Shown: one piece after another, positions 1 through 12,737 of the stretch
How the letters are laid out: the number at the start of each line of letters is the position of its first letter
Position numbering within the stretch: position 1 is the first letter of the stretch
NCBI RefSeq assembly: GCF_002878395.1
Contig: NC_061112.1
Coordinates: 40,965,873-41,029,872 of the forward strand
Length of the DNA: 64,000 nucleotides
Direction: 5' to 3'
From: Capsicum annuum
Lineage: Eukaryota > Streptophyta > Magnoliopsida > Solanales > Solanaceae
Program-made: the position numbers and the translations under genes
Notes under the pieces: model-generated
The model's input: the letters and a program-made list of their open reading frames with translations, nothing else
Told to the model about the DNA's origin: nothing
The model's database searches: none

Positions 1-1376
1 CATAAAGAAGGTCACATAAAAGAGAGAAGAACCCAGATTAAGTAAAGAGTACTCATCACGGGAAAAGAGTTTCAACATATTAGTAACAATATCTAGAGAT
101 ACCTCAGACTCCTGACGAGTAATGAAAGCATAAAGGTAATTTTGACCAGTGTCAGAGCCAGAAGTAGCACCCTTTAGTGCAGGGGACGAGAAAGTGAAAA
201 AAGGAACCTTGTTTTCCCCAGAAGTAACTCTAGAGGGACAATCTCGATGCATATGACTAATCTGACCACACATAAAATATTGGTTCTTTCCCTTCTCAGA
301 CTGACCATTATGATGCTGACCACAGAATCTGCAAGGAGGGTAGGATGGTGCAGATTGGGCCCTACTGTCCTGAGAATAGGCATCATATGTCCTAGAAGCA
401 TCACCACCTTGAAAACATCTGTCTCCCAACGAATTCGGGTAGGGAAAACTAGCCGTCGAATAGGATTTAGGACTCCCCCAACTTTTCTCTTAGGCCACAT
501 CCTACTCTACTATTGGCCTACTCTGTTCTAAAAATCAAGACCTCTAACTCTGCCTCTCACTAATCTCAGTTTGTTTCTTCTTCTCCTCTTTAACCTATTC
601 TATATACACAATCAATCTAGAGATATCTATGTCCTTGATCAATAAGGCGGCCTTAATCTTAAGGATCAACTCACGAGACAATCCCAAAGCAAACTTTGTC
701 ATTCAGGCACTCATATTAGATATCAATTCAGGAGCATACCATGACAACTAATGGAATTTCAAAGCATACTCCTTGACTGTCATCCTTTCTTGTTTCAAGT
801 TAACAAATTCTTCCGCCTTAGATTCCCTCAAATTCAAAGGAAAGAAGTGGTCCATAAATACACTAGACAAATCATCCCACACGACAGAACAAGCATCATC
901 ACCCTTCGATTGTTTCCACTCTTTGTACCACTGCTACACCACATCTTTCAAATGCAGAAAGCTCAACACACTCAACTTTTGAAGCATTCATAACGAGTAA
1001 GATCTTCTCTATCTCATCAATGAAGCTTTGAGGATCCTCCTCAACCTTTGTACTAGTAAACATTGAAGGATGCAACCTCATGAATTGGCAAACTCTAGTG
1101 GCCTCAGATGAACCCACAGTATCATCAACGAAACCAAATTATTATGATTGGGATGTCACCAACTGACTCAATAGGGTATAGAGAGATGAAACTTATCATT
1201 ACTAACCTTCTCGAGAAGTGACAGAGTATAAATATCACCCTCAGAAGTAGGATCAGTGGGGATAGGTGGAACTCCACGTGGATAGTTAGATGCATCGACC
1301 CTTGACCAGGTCTAGTCCACAAAAGTTGGACAAGCTCCATCCATATTGTCCTCAGACAGGACAAAAGAGTTTGCAT
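1..1376 (-). pseudogene. Ty3/gypsy gag remnant with damaged zinc knuckle
   Basis: This is decayed Gag, the nucleocapsid polyprotein of a Ty3-type retrotransposon. Frameshifts spread it over several minus-strand frames. Between about 1117 and 899 one frame reads FMRLHPSMFTSTKVEEDPQS and continues with an EEIEK-like helix, the start of a Retrotrans_gag domain. Near 290-240 another frame gives the zinc knuckle as YFMCGQISHMHRDC. In the CX2CX4HX4C pattern the first cysteine is tyrosine, so the knuckle is broken. Downstream, around 200-60, the sequence resembles the Gag-protease linker. Stops and frame changes rule out a working protein. Identification as Ty3 Gag is strong; the frame-by-frame reconstruction is approximate. 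Confidence 0.7.
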
Positions 1377-1612
1377 AAATGTCAGATCTTCTTAGAGAAA
1401 TGATCTAAAAGGCGAGCAAACAGAAATCAGAAGAATCCAAGACCTTAGCCTCTATAGATCAAAAATAAGACAACAAAAAAGGGAATTATTCCTAAATATC
1501 TCATAGTATCTCACTTATAAGTGTGGTGCACTACACACCCATAAAATAGACTCTACTTAACATTGTTTTATGGACAACCAATTGACCATGAACCTAGGAT
1601 TAGATACCAACT

Positions 1613-3947
1613 TTATCGCGACCCGAACTGGGGCTTGGTCGTGATGGGTATATCAAGTCTCACGTGGACGAGAGATCACTCCTTTTACCTAACCTAACCA
1701 ATATATCAACCACAAGTGTCGGACAAATTCTGAACATATAACAAGATATGCAAAATAAGAGTAATAATAGCTTATGAAATGTCTAAACAATTTATCACCA
1801 TAATGCACTAAATGAATACACCCAAGTCCACAATAATCCACAAAGCCTCTATAATTCAAAGTCAAATAAAAGTGTCAGGACATGCCCCCGTCAATAGCCA
1901 AAATCCAAGTCTAACAAAGTCTATGACATAGAATTATAAGACCATTAAATAAATGCCTTCCAAATTATGAAAGTTCTCCATTTCAATGTCAACTCATGCT
2001 ACTCGTATACCTGGTCATTGCATCAGAAAAGAAGAAGAAGCTCTGATCCCTGTATTACATGGAGATACAGAATTTGAAGACGGTTAGTGGTTGGAGCGCT
2101 AGCATGTAACTTAGGGATAGAGGAATGAAATAATACCATTATTCAAAACCAAGGTAGATCATCTGCAATCACATGTATATATACTTATATGTAGTGCCTG
2201 GAGAGGAAGCATCGCTTGGCATGAACTTTGAAAATATTAACCTAAATTGTGTAGCATAACTATCATAAAACAAGGCACCTACCATCTATATGGGTCCAGC
2301 TCTCCCCTAGCTTGAAGGGCTCCAATGGATATAGCTACATGAATCGAAGAATATCCATTACCGTATATGCCATTATAAGGGAATCGAACCTCCCAGCATA
2401 ATCAAGGTAACTTAAGTGCCAATATATACAATATGGGGAACTCAAACCTCCTATTCATATATCTATTCGGGGGACTTGAACCTCCCAATTATGTAGACGC
2501 TCGCACCAACTACCGCGGTTTCTAGTGTTAGTCTTTTGGACTCCACTTTCATGACCCGGCAATACATCTCACTTTAAAGTTCATTTAAATCATTTTTTAT
2601 GCATACACGCAACCATTAGTCCAATTATTGACCAAAGGAATCCCGTTGATATCGTCATAATAACCCCACTTGCAAGCATACACATTCTATAACCGTTATC
2701 ATTCAATATTTATGACTCGAACCAATAGTCTATAGAAAAACCTCTATTTAATTCAACATTTAGGGACTCAAATCCATTTAGCCAATTAACCACCCAGGTG
2801 ATAATTCAAAACCATTTTTGAGCCGCATGGTCTTCATGAAACCATTTTCCAATCATTTACATTATTAGGCCAATGGCTTAATTCAAATCACAATTCAATT
2901 CAATTTATATCCATCAAGACCTTCAGTAAATCATTCATCCTTCATTAAAATTCGTATGCCAAGCAATGGTTCAAAACTCAATTCATCATGTGACAATATT
3001 TTTCTCATAGAAATTTTCACAAATAGGTTGATGGCATATCATTATCAAACCATTATTCAAGTCCAAACCATTAAGTTAGGGTTAATCATGACCCCTTAGT
3101 TTATATCACAGTTTCCAAGTACCCACAAGTGCAAAACCATTATTAAATCATGCATAAACACCTATCAAGACATGAGAGAACAATACTTAATAATATCAAT
3201 TCAAAATCTCAACCATGGATTTCAAAACCATCTTTTATGATTCAAGAACAATGTTTAAAACACGTGATTTTTATGAACTAACAATGAAGGAAGAGTCACA
3301 TGCCTGAGTTACGATAATTCACGAAGAGATTTAGATCCTTAAGCCTCTAGATGACCACCTTGATGAAACCCTAGCCCAATCTTCTTGAGAGGTTTTTAGA
3401 GAGAATATGAGAGTATTTTGATCTTCTCAGAGTGAGGATTAAGGGACCAAATAGTATTATCAGATATGGGATCTTAAGGGCTTGGGGTGGAAAATAACTA
3501 AAATTCCCTTAGCTTAGAAGCTGTGAAATACTCGTAGGAGGGTACAGTTTGGCCTCTCCACTCGTACCCATATCATAGGAGTGGTACCCTCCACTCGTAC
3601 CTTGATTAGAATGTTTCACATCACATTATATCCAAAATATGACTCCTTACCCTAAATCGTACCCTACCATATGATTAGTACCCTTCAAGTCGTACCCTAA
3701 GCAGAATGTCAATGCTAAACACTGGAAAACATACGGTTTGGATCTTACCACTCATATCATGTACATACGACTCGTGTGATGCCTTCTCGTACCAAGAATA
3801 AAACTTGGCTATTATGACACTGACCCACATAAGACTAGGGTCCCTGACCCGTACCATCGCCATACGAGTAGTATGCTGAGTCTTGTTATGCACAGAATGT
3901 CCAAGACTTAGGAAATTTTATAAGGGCCAAAGTTCGGGGTATTTCTA
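1613..3947 (-). repeat. LTR of the antisense Ty3/gypsy element
   Basis: The inner boundary lies next to a decayed primer site: the minus strand reads TTGGTATCTAATCC at about 1599-1612, close to the initiator-tRNA-Met type TGGTATCAGAGC. On the plus strand the LTR begins TTATCGCGACCCGAA and ends GGGGTATTTCTA. The ancestral TG...CA ends appear mutated at both sides. Length is about 2335 bp, normal for Solanaceae Ty3 LTRs. The interior holds no gene and repeats of GTACGAGT/GTACCCT-like words near 3540-3850. Confidence 0.65.
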
Positions 3948-4264
3948 AACTTATATGTTTTTAGTCATTGTTTGTCTCATATATAGTATTTTTTTGGTCC
4001 TTTTTGAGCATTAACTTTATGAAATATGTCTAATATTATATTTTAATGTGTAGGATTAAAATGGCACGAAGATAAAAAGATTTGAAGTCAAAATGAATTA
4101 AAGACGAAAGATTATAAAAGAAAATCAAGCAAACAGCTTAATGCAATAAACTTAATATTTTATTCAAAAGTGATCATTTAAAGAAATTTGAAATCTAGCC
4201 CAATGTAGTAGCTCATCGCGATTGTGGCGTGACATGGACTCTCTGTATTTCGCTTTTATTTTTT
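3948..4264. other. AT-rich sequence without recognised gene
   Basis: This runs from the edge of the gypsy LTR to the MITE. No reading frame of interest is visible. It may belong with 4550-5532, since the MITE has split that sequence. Confidence 0.4.
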
Positions 4265-4549
4265 GACATAATACATAAAATCACACCTATGACTTCCAAC
4301 TTTGAGCATGTACAAGTAGACACTTAAACTTGTATAAAGTTGAACAAGTAGATACACATGTCTTATGTGACGTAATACACGTAGGACGTCATGTAGGCAA
4401 AGAATTAGTCATGTAGGATGCCACATAGGACATATGTGTCTATTTGTTCAACTATATATAAGTTTAAGTGTCTACTTGTGCTCGTCCAAAGTTGAAAGTC
4501 ATAGATGTGATTTGATTTCAAGTTAAAGGATATGTTTATGTATTATGCC
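4265..4549. mobile_element. Foldback MITE with 10 bp target duplication
   Basis: The element begins GACATAATACATAAA and ends with the inverse complement of GGCATAATACATAAA. The two arms (about 4265-4385 and 4430-4549) pair along most of their length, including the words ACACTTAAACTTGTATA and the matching arm near 4450-4480. TTTATTTTTT directly precedes (4255-4264) and directly follows (4550-4559) the element, a perfect 10 bp target duplication. That duplication length fits Mutator-like elements. It codes for nothing and would depend on a transposase in trans. Confidence 0.85.
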
Positions 4550-4559
4550 TTTATTTTTT

Positions 4560-5532
4560 CTAGTCCATTTTGGACTCAGTTATTTTATTTGAGATTTTTT
4601 TCTACACCTATAAATACTCCATAAAATCAGTTTTTACATAACTATTGACTTAGAGAGAGCTAGAAGTCATCGTGGAGGTCGGAGAAAATTGATTTCATCT
4701 TTTCTTCTCCTTTATTATTTATTTTTATGTTTTTATTTTATGAAATTTATTGTAATTGCTCTTTGTCTATGTGGAGTTAAAATTCTCGTTCAAGAATTAT
4801 GGTAGCTAACTAAATAATTGTTTACTGTATCTTGATTTTATTTATTTAATCGTCATTATAATTATTTTTATATTCTTGTGATTATTATTTTAATGTTTAG
4901 CTACTATTAAAAAAAATTATAGTCTTATTGTGAACCCGGAATGAGAACTAATGAGATATAATCAATAATAAAGGGAGTATGAACCTTACTTTAGTAAAAT
5001 AAAGAATTAATTTTTGGCAAAGATAGAAATATATCGAGATTGCCTTACTTAACTAAACGGAAAGATATATAAATGCATGCGGATTGGGTTATCACATCCC
5101 CTCAACAATATAGTTGTGAGGTAAATTGAAGAGATGATTATAGACTCAAAAGACTATGATCATAATCAACCCCATAAATCAAATAAGTTGATGAAATTGA
5201 TACTCTACATGATTGTTAGTGAATATGTAATTCTAGATTGATTCATTCATTGATTGTGTAAAAGATGTTTTTCTCTAATTTAATTGTTCATTAGTTATTT
5301 TCTTTTTATTATTTTAGTTTGGTAAATTTATAAATATGTCTTTTGAAATTTACTTCTTGAATAAATAATAAGGAATAATTTAATTTAGTAAAATAGTTAA
5401 TTGACAAATCTATGTGGGTTTGACATCTGGCTCGTAAGAATCACTTTATTACTTGTATAATCGCGTACACTTGAGAATAACTTGATTACTTGTACAATCG
5501 CATACACTTGCATGTGTGTTTGAACGCAACGA
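4560..5532. other. AT-rich sequence, possible LTR-derived, with TATA-like box
   Basis: No coding region is recognised. A TATA-like CCTATAAATACTCC lies near 4607-4620, and a short direct duplication (ATTACTTGTATAATCGCGTACACTTG and its near copy) spans about 5449-5512. Together with 3948-4264 and the sequence from 6759 on, this may be part of an old LTR split by the two DNA transposons. That reading is inference from general resemblance only. Confidence 0.3.
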
Positions 5533-5541
5533 TATTTTATA

Positions 5542-6749
5542 GGAAAAGGGTCAAAAATACCCGTTTACTTTAATTTATTAGCTAGATTTACCCTTACCTA
5601 TTCTTTAGGGTTAAATATACCCCTACCATTAGTAAAGTTAATAAATATACCCCTATATTTAACACTTTTACACATGCCTTAACATTTAGGTGAGGTGGAC
5701 GCCATGTGGAATGCCACCTCATCATCTGATTTTTATTTTCTTAATATTCTTTTTTCATTTCCAATTTTAATTATTTTCTCTTTTCTTTTTCCTTTTCTCA
5801 TTATCTATTTATAAAGTCTCAAATACAAAATAAATTTTCTTTCTTCCTCTTTTCTTTCTCTCCTCAAATCTCAAGAAATTAATTGTGAAAATACATCTGC
5901 ATTATTACAAATAATGGATTATTGCTAATTATGAAACTAAAGAAGAAATGAACAAGATTGATAGAATTTGTGGAAAATTAGCATTTCAAAGTTTCAATAA
6001 TGGTTGTTAAGGCAATTTTTAGCTTCTTCTTTACCTTAAAATTTCTCATGTTCACATTTTAATACAAAGGTTTATCTTACATGTGTATGTCAAATAAAAC
6101 TGTGAAAGAATTTTATGTGTATATAAATGTATGGGATATGATTAAGATTTTTTCATTTTATTTTCTTGTTATATTTTGTAAGCTGCTTGAACCTTGCAGA
6201 AACAATTAGTGTAATTGTATAACTATACCATGGAAAGAAGTAAAGTTTTCTAAACTCAATTAACGAGCTCACAATATACCCCATCTTTGAAAGTTGAAAA
6301 ACAAGGCAGAGGGGCAAGGTCAAAGGATAAGCAAAGTACAATTCATGGATACCAAAATTTTCCATAAAAAGAAGTTTCAGCAGGAAAAAATATTGAAAAA
6401 AGCTTTTGAAATCCAAATTCTTGAAACTTAAGGAGGAACAGATAAAGAAGAAGAAAGAAATTTTTGTTTTTGTATTTGTGACTTTGTAATTAGATAAAGA
6501 AAAAAGGAAAAAGAAAAAATTAAAACTAAAAATGAAAAAAGAAAATTAAGGAAATAAAAATCAGATGATGAGGTGGCATGCCTCGTGGCGTCCACCTCAC
6601 CAAAATGTTAAGTTATGTGGAAGAGTGTTAAATATAGGAGTATTTTTATTAAGTTTACTAACAGTAAGGACATATTTAACCCTAAAGTATGACTAAGGAC
6701 AAATCTATCTAATAAATTAAAGTAGAGGGATATTTTTGATCCGTTCCCC
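5542..6749. mobile_element. Non-autonomous Mutator-like element with long terminal inverted repeats
   Basis: The left end reads GGAAAAGGGTCAAAAATACC; the right end, read on the minus strand, gives GGGGAACGGATCAAAAATAT. The inverted repeats extend about 260 bp inward (5542-5800 and 6490-6749), including a GAGGTGGACGCC word matched by GGCGTCCACCTC. TATTTTATA flanks both sides (5533-5541 and 6750-6758), a perfect 9 bp target duplication. Long terminal inverted repeats with 9 bp duplications are the hallmark of MULEs. The middle 650 bp contains no transposase. An open frame of 87 codons at 6416-6153 minus is hydrophobic and unidentified; captured sequence cannot be excluded. Confidence 0.85.
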
Positions 6750-6758
6750 TATTTTATA

Positions 6759-7225
6759 ACTTCATTTTGTTGTTTCGTAGAAATGCGTGGTCTCACGAAT
6801 AAAAATACCTTATGTGCATTCTAGGAAGATTATTAAAATTCCCCCAAAAAAACTAGCAATATTAAAAGCAATCTTTCATACGGTCTTTTCACATTCAGCT
6901 CAATTTACTTGTGTTGTCATGTCAACAAAATCATGTAGAGTACTTGTATTTTGCCCTTGTTTGGTCGCATTTGCTCCATCAAAACCATCTTCTATTTGTG
7001 CATAGGTGCTTCCCTTTTCCATTCAAAACTTTCCCCTTTCTAGAGTTAATTTATTAGTCCTTAAAGTTGAAATAAATTAAATTAATATTTAAATATTTAA
7101 ATGTTAAAAAATTACATTAAATTACAATTCTAATATAATAAAGTATAATTTCTACATTAGAATTATTAGAATTATTGCATGGCTGAGTGAAAAGTCAAAT
7201 TCGTAATAGTTTGATTACTTAACAC
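6759..7225. other. No gene recognised
   Basis: AT-rich sequence. A 72-codon frame at 6787-7005 has no features I recognise and is probably chance, because the sequence continues what was interrupted at 5532. Confidence 0.4.
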
Positions 7226-7356
7226 TTAAGGGTCATTTGATATATTGGTGGAATATTTGAGGATCTCAAATCTGAAGAGATTTACTATCCCACGTTTTAT
7301 ATGAAAGCTAATTCCATCTTTGATGTGAAAGTTATTTTGATATAAACTAATATTTT

Positions 7357-7730
7357 TGTAACAATTACGGAGCAAAAATAATAAGTTGTGTACTGTAGAA
7401 TTTGCAGCGGATCTTAGTTTTTGCTTTCGAAAGGATCTTGCTCTAAGTCCATTTTATTTCTCTTGGAAACGGAATTATATTTCATGAGATAAATGCCTTT
7501 TGGTGTTGTTGTTTTTGTGTTTTGTTAATTCTTCTCTGTATGTCACCACTTCTTATCAGAGGGAAAAATAAGAACTTATAGCACTGATCTTTGGGGTGGA
7601 AACAATTACTCTGTAACCGTACCCCCTTTTTTCTTTTGAATTAAATTTAATCTGACAAAGAATGGGTCGGTTTGGGTAGGGGTTGGGTCGGGTCGGTCCA
7701 CATGCGTGACCAATGACCCAAAATCTAACA
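7357..7730 (-). repeat. 3' LTR of the copia element
   Basis: On the plus strand it begins TGTAACAATTACGGAG and ends AATCTAACA. It matches the right LTR almost throughout, with scattered substitutions and small indels. Confidence 0.92.
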
Positions 7731-7741
7731 TCTCCCACTTC
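7731..7741 (-). other. Polypurine tract of the copia element
   Basis: The minus strand reads GAAGTGGGAGA directly upstream of the 3' LTR, the place where plus-strand DNA synthesis is primed during reverse transcription. Confidence 0.7.
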
Positions 7742-8704
7742 ACACATAGTGGACATTAACATCAATAAATCACCAATTCATATGGCAAATAGTTCGTGCG
7801 ACCTCTGAACATTACGAGCTTTACCTATAAGGTTTTACAATCTATGTTTAGAATCCAATCACATGTGGAAAGAATTCTCTACAAATACGAGGATACTAAT
7901 ACTCACAATACCGCAGACATTATTAACTACTCCAGTAGTTACTTATCTGATCAATCATCCTCTTAAAGTGGTAAACTCGAGTTTATGATTAACTTTATAT
8001 ACACACTTACACTTAACTGTTATATGGTTAGTGTAATAGCCGGCTTGTGTAAACACGTTAAAATATTCATTTTAATAATCTTCCCTTTCTACTCGAATCT
8101 ATCTTTTCAAATCAACTATTTTCTTAGACATGCACCACATTGCCAAATCTCTCATGGATATTAGTAACATGATAAAGTAGAAACACTGACCGAAACTTCA
8201 AAAACACTTACAAGTCTAAGGGTATTTCAATGAAAAGTTTAAAATAACTTTTAAGGCCTCACACAATGAAGAAGCAGGGATTCATTCTATCATTAACCCA
8301 TTGGTCGCTAAGCACACGTGGTATGAAACACGTGCTACGATGTTCTCACCTTAGATTGGTGCATGTGTCTTATTCTTTCAGCTATTCAACATCGTACAGA
8401 TTTAGGTCTAAACACATTTAAATGTCTAACCTGAGTTTCTTTCTTTAATAATCCTCAAAATTATATACTTAGAGAAACTCACATCTGGCTTTACAAAACA
8501 AGTCATTATCTTATGGTGAAAGTTTTCTCTTCATGTTCCTCGACGTAAGAGGCAATTGCTCATGTGAGAAAGTCAATCTCGCGACTTGTTCAACATACTA
8601 TATTAATAAAACATATTTTCTCTTGCATATGAGATTGAACATAAATTCAAGATTCTTATATTGATAATAATTCTAATCAAGTCATCTACAATACATAAAC
8701 TTAA
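7742..8704 (-). other. 3' untranslated part of the copia element
   Basis: About 960 bp between the end of the RNase H frame and the polypurine tract. No coding signal or repeat is recognised. Confidence 0.6.
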
Positions 8705-10220
8705 TCATATCCTACGTAATCCTACAGCCATGACATGTTTCTCAAATAAGTCTCTAGATATCGCCTTAGTAAAGGGATCAGCTATCATTTCTCGTATAGG
8801 AATGTATTGTAAATTTATTTCTCCACTTGATACTATGTCTCTTATAAAGTTATACTTAATATCAATGTGTTTGGTCTTGCTGTGATATTTAGGATCCTTC
8901 GTATATGCGATAGCCGCTTGACTGTCACAATATAAAATCATGGGACCTTTAGAATTTTTTGCAATGTTCAAATTCTCAAAGAATCTCTTCAACCAAACAG
9001 CTTCTTGTACTGCAGATGCACAAGCCACAAATTCTGATTCCATAGTTGACAGGGCTGTGCATGTTTGTTTCTTACTTTTCCATGAAATTGCACCACCATT
9101 TAGCAAGAAGGCATAACCGAAAGTTGATTTTCTATCATATCGATCATCAGTCCAATCAGCATCTGTATAACCTCTTATGGATAAATCAAATCCACTATAG
9201 CATAGTGAATAATCAGCAGATCCCTTCAGGCATCGAAAAATTCTCTTGACTGCTTTCCAATGATCTATTTCAGGATTAGATTGATACCTACTAACCAGAC
9301 CTATGGCATAACAAATATTTGGGCGAGCACACATCATAGCGTACATCAAACTCCCAACTGCATTGGAATATGGTACTCGAGACATGTCTTTTTTTTCTTT
9401 TTCAGTCTTTGGACATATTTCAAGGCTTAAAGTTTTACCTCTTGCTATAGGAATATCCATGGATTTGAAACTATTCATTCAAAAATGTTCTAAAATTTTC
9501 ATTATGTATGTTTCTTGAGATAGATTCATAATTTTCTTGGAACGGTCTCTTTGGATTTCATCACCCAATATATAGTCTGCTTTACCTATATCTTTTATGT
9601 CAAATGACTTTGAAAGCCATGACTTAACAGTTTTTACATACTCCAAATTATTTCCAGCTAATAAAATATCATCCACGTAAAGCGAAAGAATCACAAACAT
9701 TTCATTGGACGTTTTCACATAGATGCAATGGTCTTCATAGATCATGGTGAATTCAAATGAAATCACTTCCTTATGAAATCTCAGGTACCACTGCCTTGAA
9801 GACTCCTTAAGGCCATATATTGATCTGTTTAATTTACAAACCTTCTTTTCTTGGCCTTTAACAACAAAACCTAAAGGTTGTTCCATGTAGATTTCTTCTT
9901 TTAGTTCTCCATTGAGAAAAGCGGTCTTTACATCCATTTGGTGTAATTCTAAATCTAAACGTGCAACTATAGAAAAAAAGCAGGCAAATTGAGGTGAATT
10001 TCACAACTGGTGAAAAAGTTTCCTCATAATCTATTCCAACTTCTTAAGTAAAACCTTTTGCCACCAATCGTGTTTTGTGCCTTTCTATTGATCCATCTGA
10101 TTTGTGTTTGACTTTGAGAATCCATTTGTTCCCAATAGCTTTACGCCCAGAAGGAAGGTCAACTAAATCCCAGACTTTATTGGTTTTCATGGGCTTTAAT
10201 TCTTTTTTCATCGCTTTTAT
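8705..10220 (-). pseudogene. Copia pol: reverse transcriptase and RNase H, broken
   Basis: This encoded the enzyme that copies the element's RNA into DNA and removes the template. The catalytic box [10 protein letters not shown] is intact near 9690-9660, preceded by [20 protein letters not shown] at 9937-9878. RNase H follows with YTDADW, STMESEFVACAS and YCDSQAA, the usual copia RNase H landmarks. A single TGA at 9481-9479 separates two otherwise in-frame blocks of 152 and 257 codons. The start of the RT domain (10220-9938) lies in other frames with stops. The C-terminal end at 8705 is complete. The long stretches of preserved frame suggest moderate age. Confidence 0.93.
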
Positions 10221-10223
10221 CCA

Positions 10224-11370
10224 TTAATCTTTTTTAGGACTCGATAAAGTCCTGATCACAGAATTAGGTTCATCCAATTCTGTGAAGGATACCAAGAAGA
10301 TATAATCCACAATCCCATAATATTTTTTAGGCACACCTTTTTTGGTACTTTTATGTAATTGAAGTTCAAATTCTTCAATGGGATTTTGGGATTCACAACT
10401 CCCACTTGGACCAAGAATCATTTCTTGATCAATTGAATTATCAAGCATGTCCTATGACATTATTTGATCATCTAAATTCAAAATTCCGTAAAGAGGCTCA
10501 TTTTTCTTTATTTTATTCCTTTTTGAAAAGTCATTTTCTAGGAATGTGACATCTCGTGATTCAATTTCAGTAGTACTTTCATCTTCCAATTCACCAATGA
10601 ACACATATACTTTGGAGTGTTCTGAGTATCTTATAAAGATACATTTCTTTTCTTTTGGAATTAGTTTTCCAAATTTACCAAAACGATCTTGAATATATGC
10701 AGTACAACCCCAAGGTCGTAGATTATTAAAATTTGGTTTATTACCAGTCCATAGTTCATAAGGAGTAGAAGATACTGATTTAGAAGGCACTTTATTCAAT
10801 ATGTAGGCCGCAGTTACTAATGCATCTCCCCAAAAAGAGATTGGTAAATTTTTCTGCGCCAGCATGGATCTTATCATATCCAACAATGTTCTATTTCTTC
10901 TTTCGGCTACACCATTTTGTTGAGGTGTATAAGGAGTAGTCAATTGTCTGATAATGCCCTTTTCAATACACAATTCTTCAAATTATTTTAACAGATATTC
11001 ACGTCCTCTATCGATTCTTAATGCCTTTATACTTTTGTCTAACTGATTCTCAACTTCATTCATGTATCTTTTGAAGCATCCAAGTGCTTCTGATTTATGA
11101 GATATCAATTAAGCATAACCAAAATGCATGAAGTCATCAATAAATGTAATGAATATGAAGCACCAGTCCTTGCCCTCACATTCATTGGACCACAGATATC
11201 ATAATGGATTAATTGCAATGGGAATTCGGCTCTTTAAGCCTTCCCAAATGGTTTACGTGTAATCTTTCTAGCAAGAAAATTTCACAAGTTGGCTTTTCAA
11301 TTTTAGACAATGAACCTAGATGTCCTTCCTTTGCTAATCTATTCATTCGATCTTTCCCTATGTGACCCAA
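10224..11370 (-). pseudogene. Copia integrase, broken
   Basis: Integrase inserts the copied DNA. The zinc-binding start HARLGHIGKDRMNRLAKEGH is readable near 11380-11320. The core is badly shifted between about 11300 and 10974. The last catalytic part is clear at 10973-10452, with [20 protein letters not shown], whose glutamate is the final acid of the D,D35E triad, followed by the conserved [10 protein letters not shown] and [12 protein letters not shown] words. A stop at 10452 and a separate frame 10448-10224 complete the linker to reverse transcriptase. Confidence 0.88.
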
Positions 11371-11379
11371 TCTAGCATG

Positions 11380-12737
11380 CTATGTAAGTAATTCAATATT
11401 ATTATTACTATAATAACATGACACTACCCAACGGTCAACATAATAATTATAAGTTTTAGGATTACAATCTAAAACAATAAACCAATCATAACGATGTCCT
11501 AAACCATAAAAAACATTATCTAGAGTAATTCTTACACAATTACAACTAAAAAACAAATGAAATCCAACATCTAAGAAAATAGACACAAATACTAAGTTTC
11601 GTCGAATTTCTGGAGCATATAGGACGTCATGCAACATTAAAGACCGGTCTTCACGCAAATCTACTTTGCAAGTGCCAATTTCTTTGAATTTAATTCTTGT
11701 ATTATTTCCTACATAGATCCACCTTGATCCAGGTAAAACTCGACGGAACTCCACAAACGCTTCTCGAGCTCTACTCACATAGTCGGTGGCTTCTGAGTCT
11801 ACAATCCACATAGGATAAGATTCAAATAATAAAGCAGTATTAGAAACATATGCATCACTTAGAGTTGCATTTAGAAATGCTACCTTTTTCTGCTCAGTAC
11901 ATTCACGAGCAAAATGCCCCAGATTTTGACAATTGTAGCACTTCATCTTGCTCTTGTCTTTCTTCTAGAAAAACTTTTTTCCCTTCTTAGAATTTGGCTT
12001 ATTTCTTTTCTCAGAGGGTCCTTCTTCGGTCTCTTTGCCCTTCCTGTTCTTTTCCACTTTTTCTTACACTTGAATCCTAAAGAGTTCTTACCACTTAATT
12101 CTTCCATGAAGGCATTAGAAGCAGCTTTAGTAGCACCAAGCCGCTCGTCTTCAAGTTTAACATAACGGGCAACATCAGAAAAGGTTTTGATGTTATCATT
12201 GTGGGTTAAGTTGACCTTCAGGTGTTCCCAACTATTGGGAAGAGATCGGATCATTGCCTGAACCTGCTGCTCATCCGAGAGAACATGACCAGCACTTTTA
12301 AGTTGAGCTATCATATTCGACATCACCCTTATGTGTTGTTTGATGTTCTGATCATGATGCTTTTTGTAAGTGTCAAATTTGATAGTCAGCTGTTTGAGGC
12401 GGGTAACAGAATTACCCCCATATGTTCCTCGCAAGTGTGCCCATATGGCATTGGCAGTAGAAAATTCCTCACTCTCATGTATGAGGCCATCAACTACAGA
12501 ACTTACAATGATTCCACGTGCAATGGAATCAGCCTTTTTCCAAGCCTTATAAGCTTTAAGTTCTCTTTTGTGTTGTGCAGTATTGCCCTATTCTGGTAGA
12601 ATCAAGACATGGTTAATACCGTCAAGAGCGTTTTGCTCTTCCAGTACATACCATATCTTACGACTCCAAATGTCATAGTTGTATCCATTTAGCTTTTCTC
12701 CTTTGTTCAAGTCAACAATTATGTTCTTAGATGTCAT
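11380..12737 (-). pseudogene. Copia gag and protease, broken
   Basis: Gag starts at the ATG at 12737-12735 (MTSKNIIVDLNKGEKLNGYN). A TAG at 12590-12588 interrupts it; the frame then resumes with the UBN2-type Gag core to 11943. A frameshift near 11950 precedes the zinc knuckle CYNCQNLGHFAREC, which is complete. Protease follows: WIVDSEATDYVS corresponds to the normal D-S-G-A active site, with glycine replaced by glutamate, so the protease would be dead. The frame ends at 11380 before integrase. Confidence 0.88.

Larger units (their letters stand above)
1..3947 (-). mobile_element. Ty3/gypsy LTR retrotransposon, 5' half, antisense, cut by window edge
   Basis: Reading the minus strand from 3947 leftwards gives an LTR, a decayed primer-binding site, a leader and then gag remnants that run off the left edge. 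LTR, primer site and gag stand in the order expected for an LTR retrotransposon. The second LTR and pol would lie outside the window, so no target duplication can be tested. The gag wording places it in the chromovirus/Ty3 group common in Solanaceae genomes; the exact lineage is not determined. Confidence 0.75.

Noticed and set aside
11914..12599. Plus-strand frames of 83, 125 and 60 codons
   Set aside because: Antisense shadows of the copia gag.
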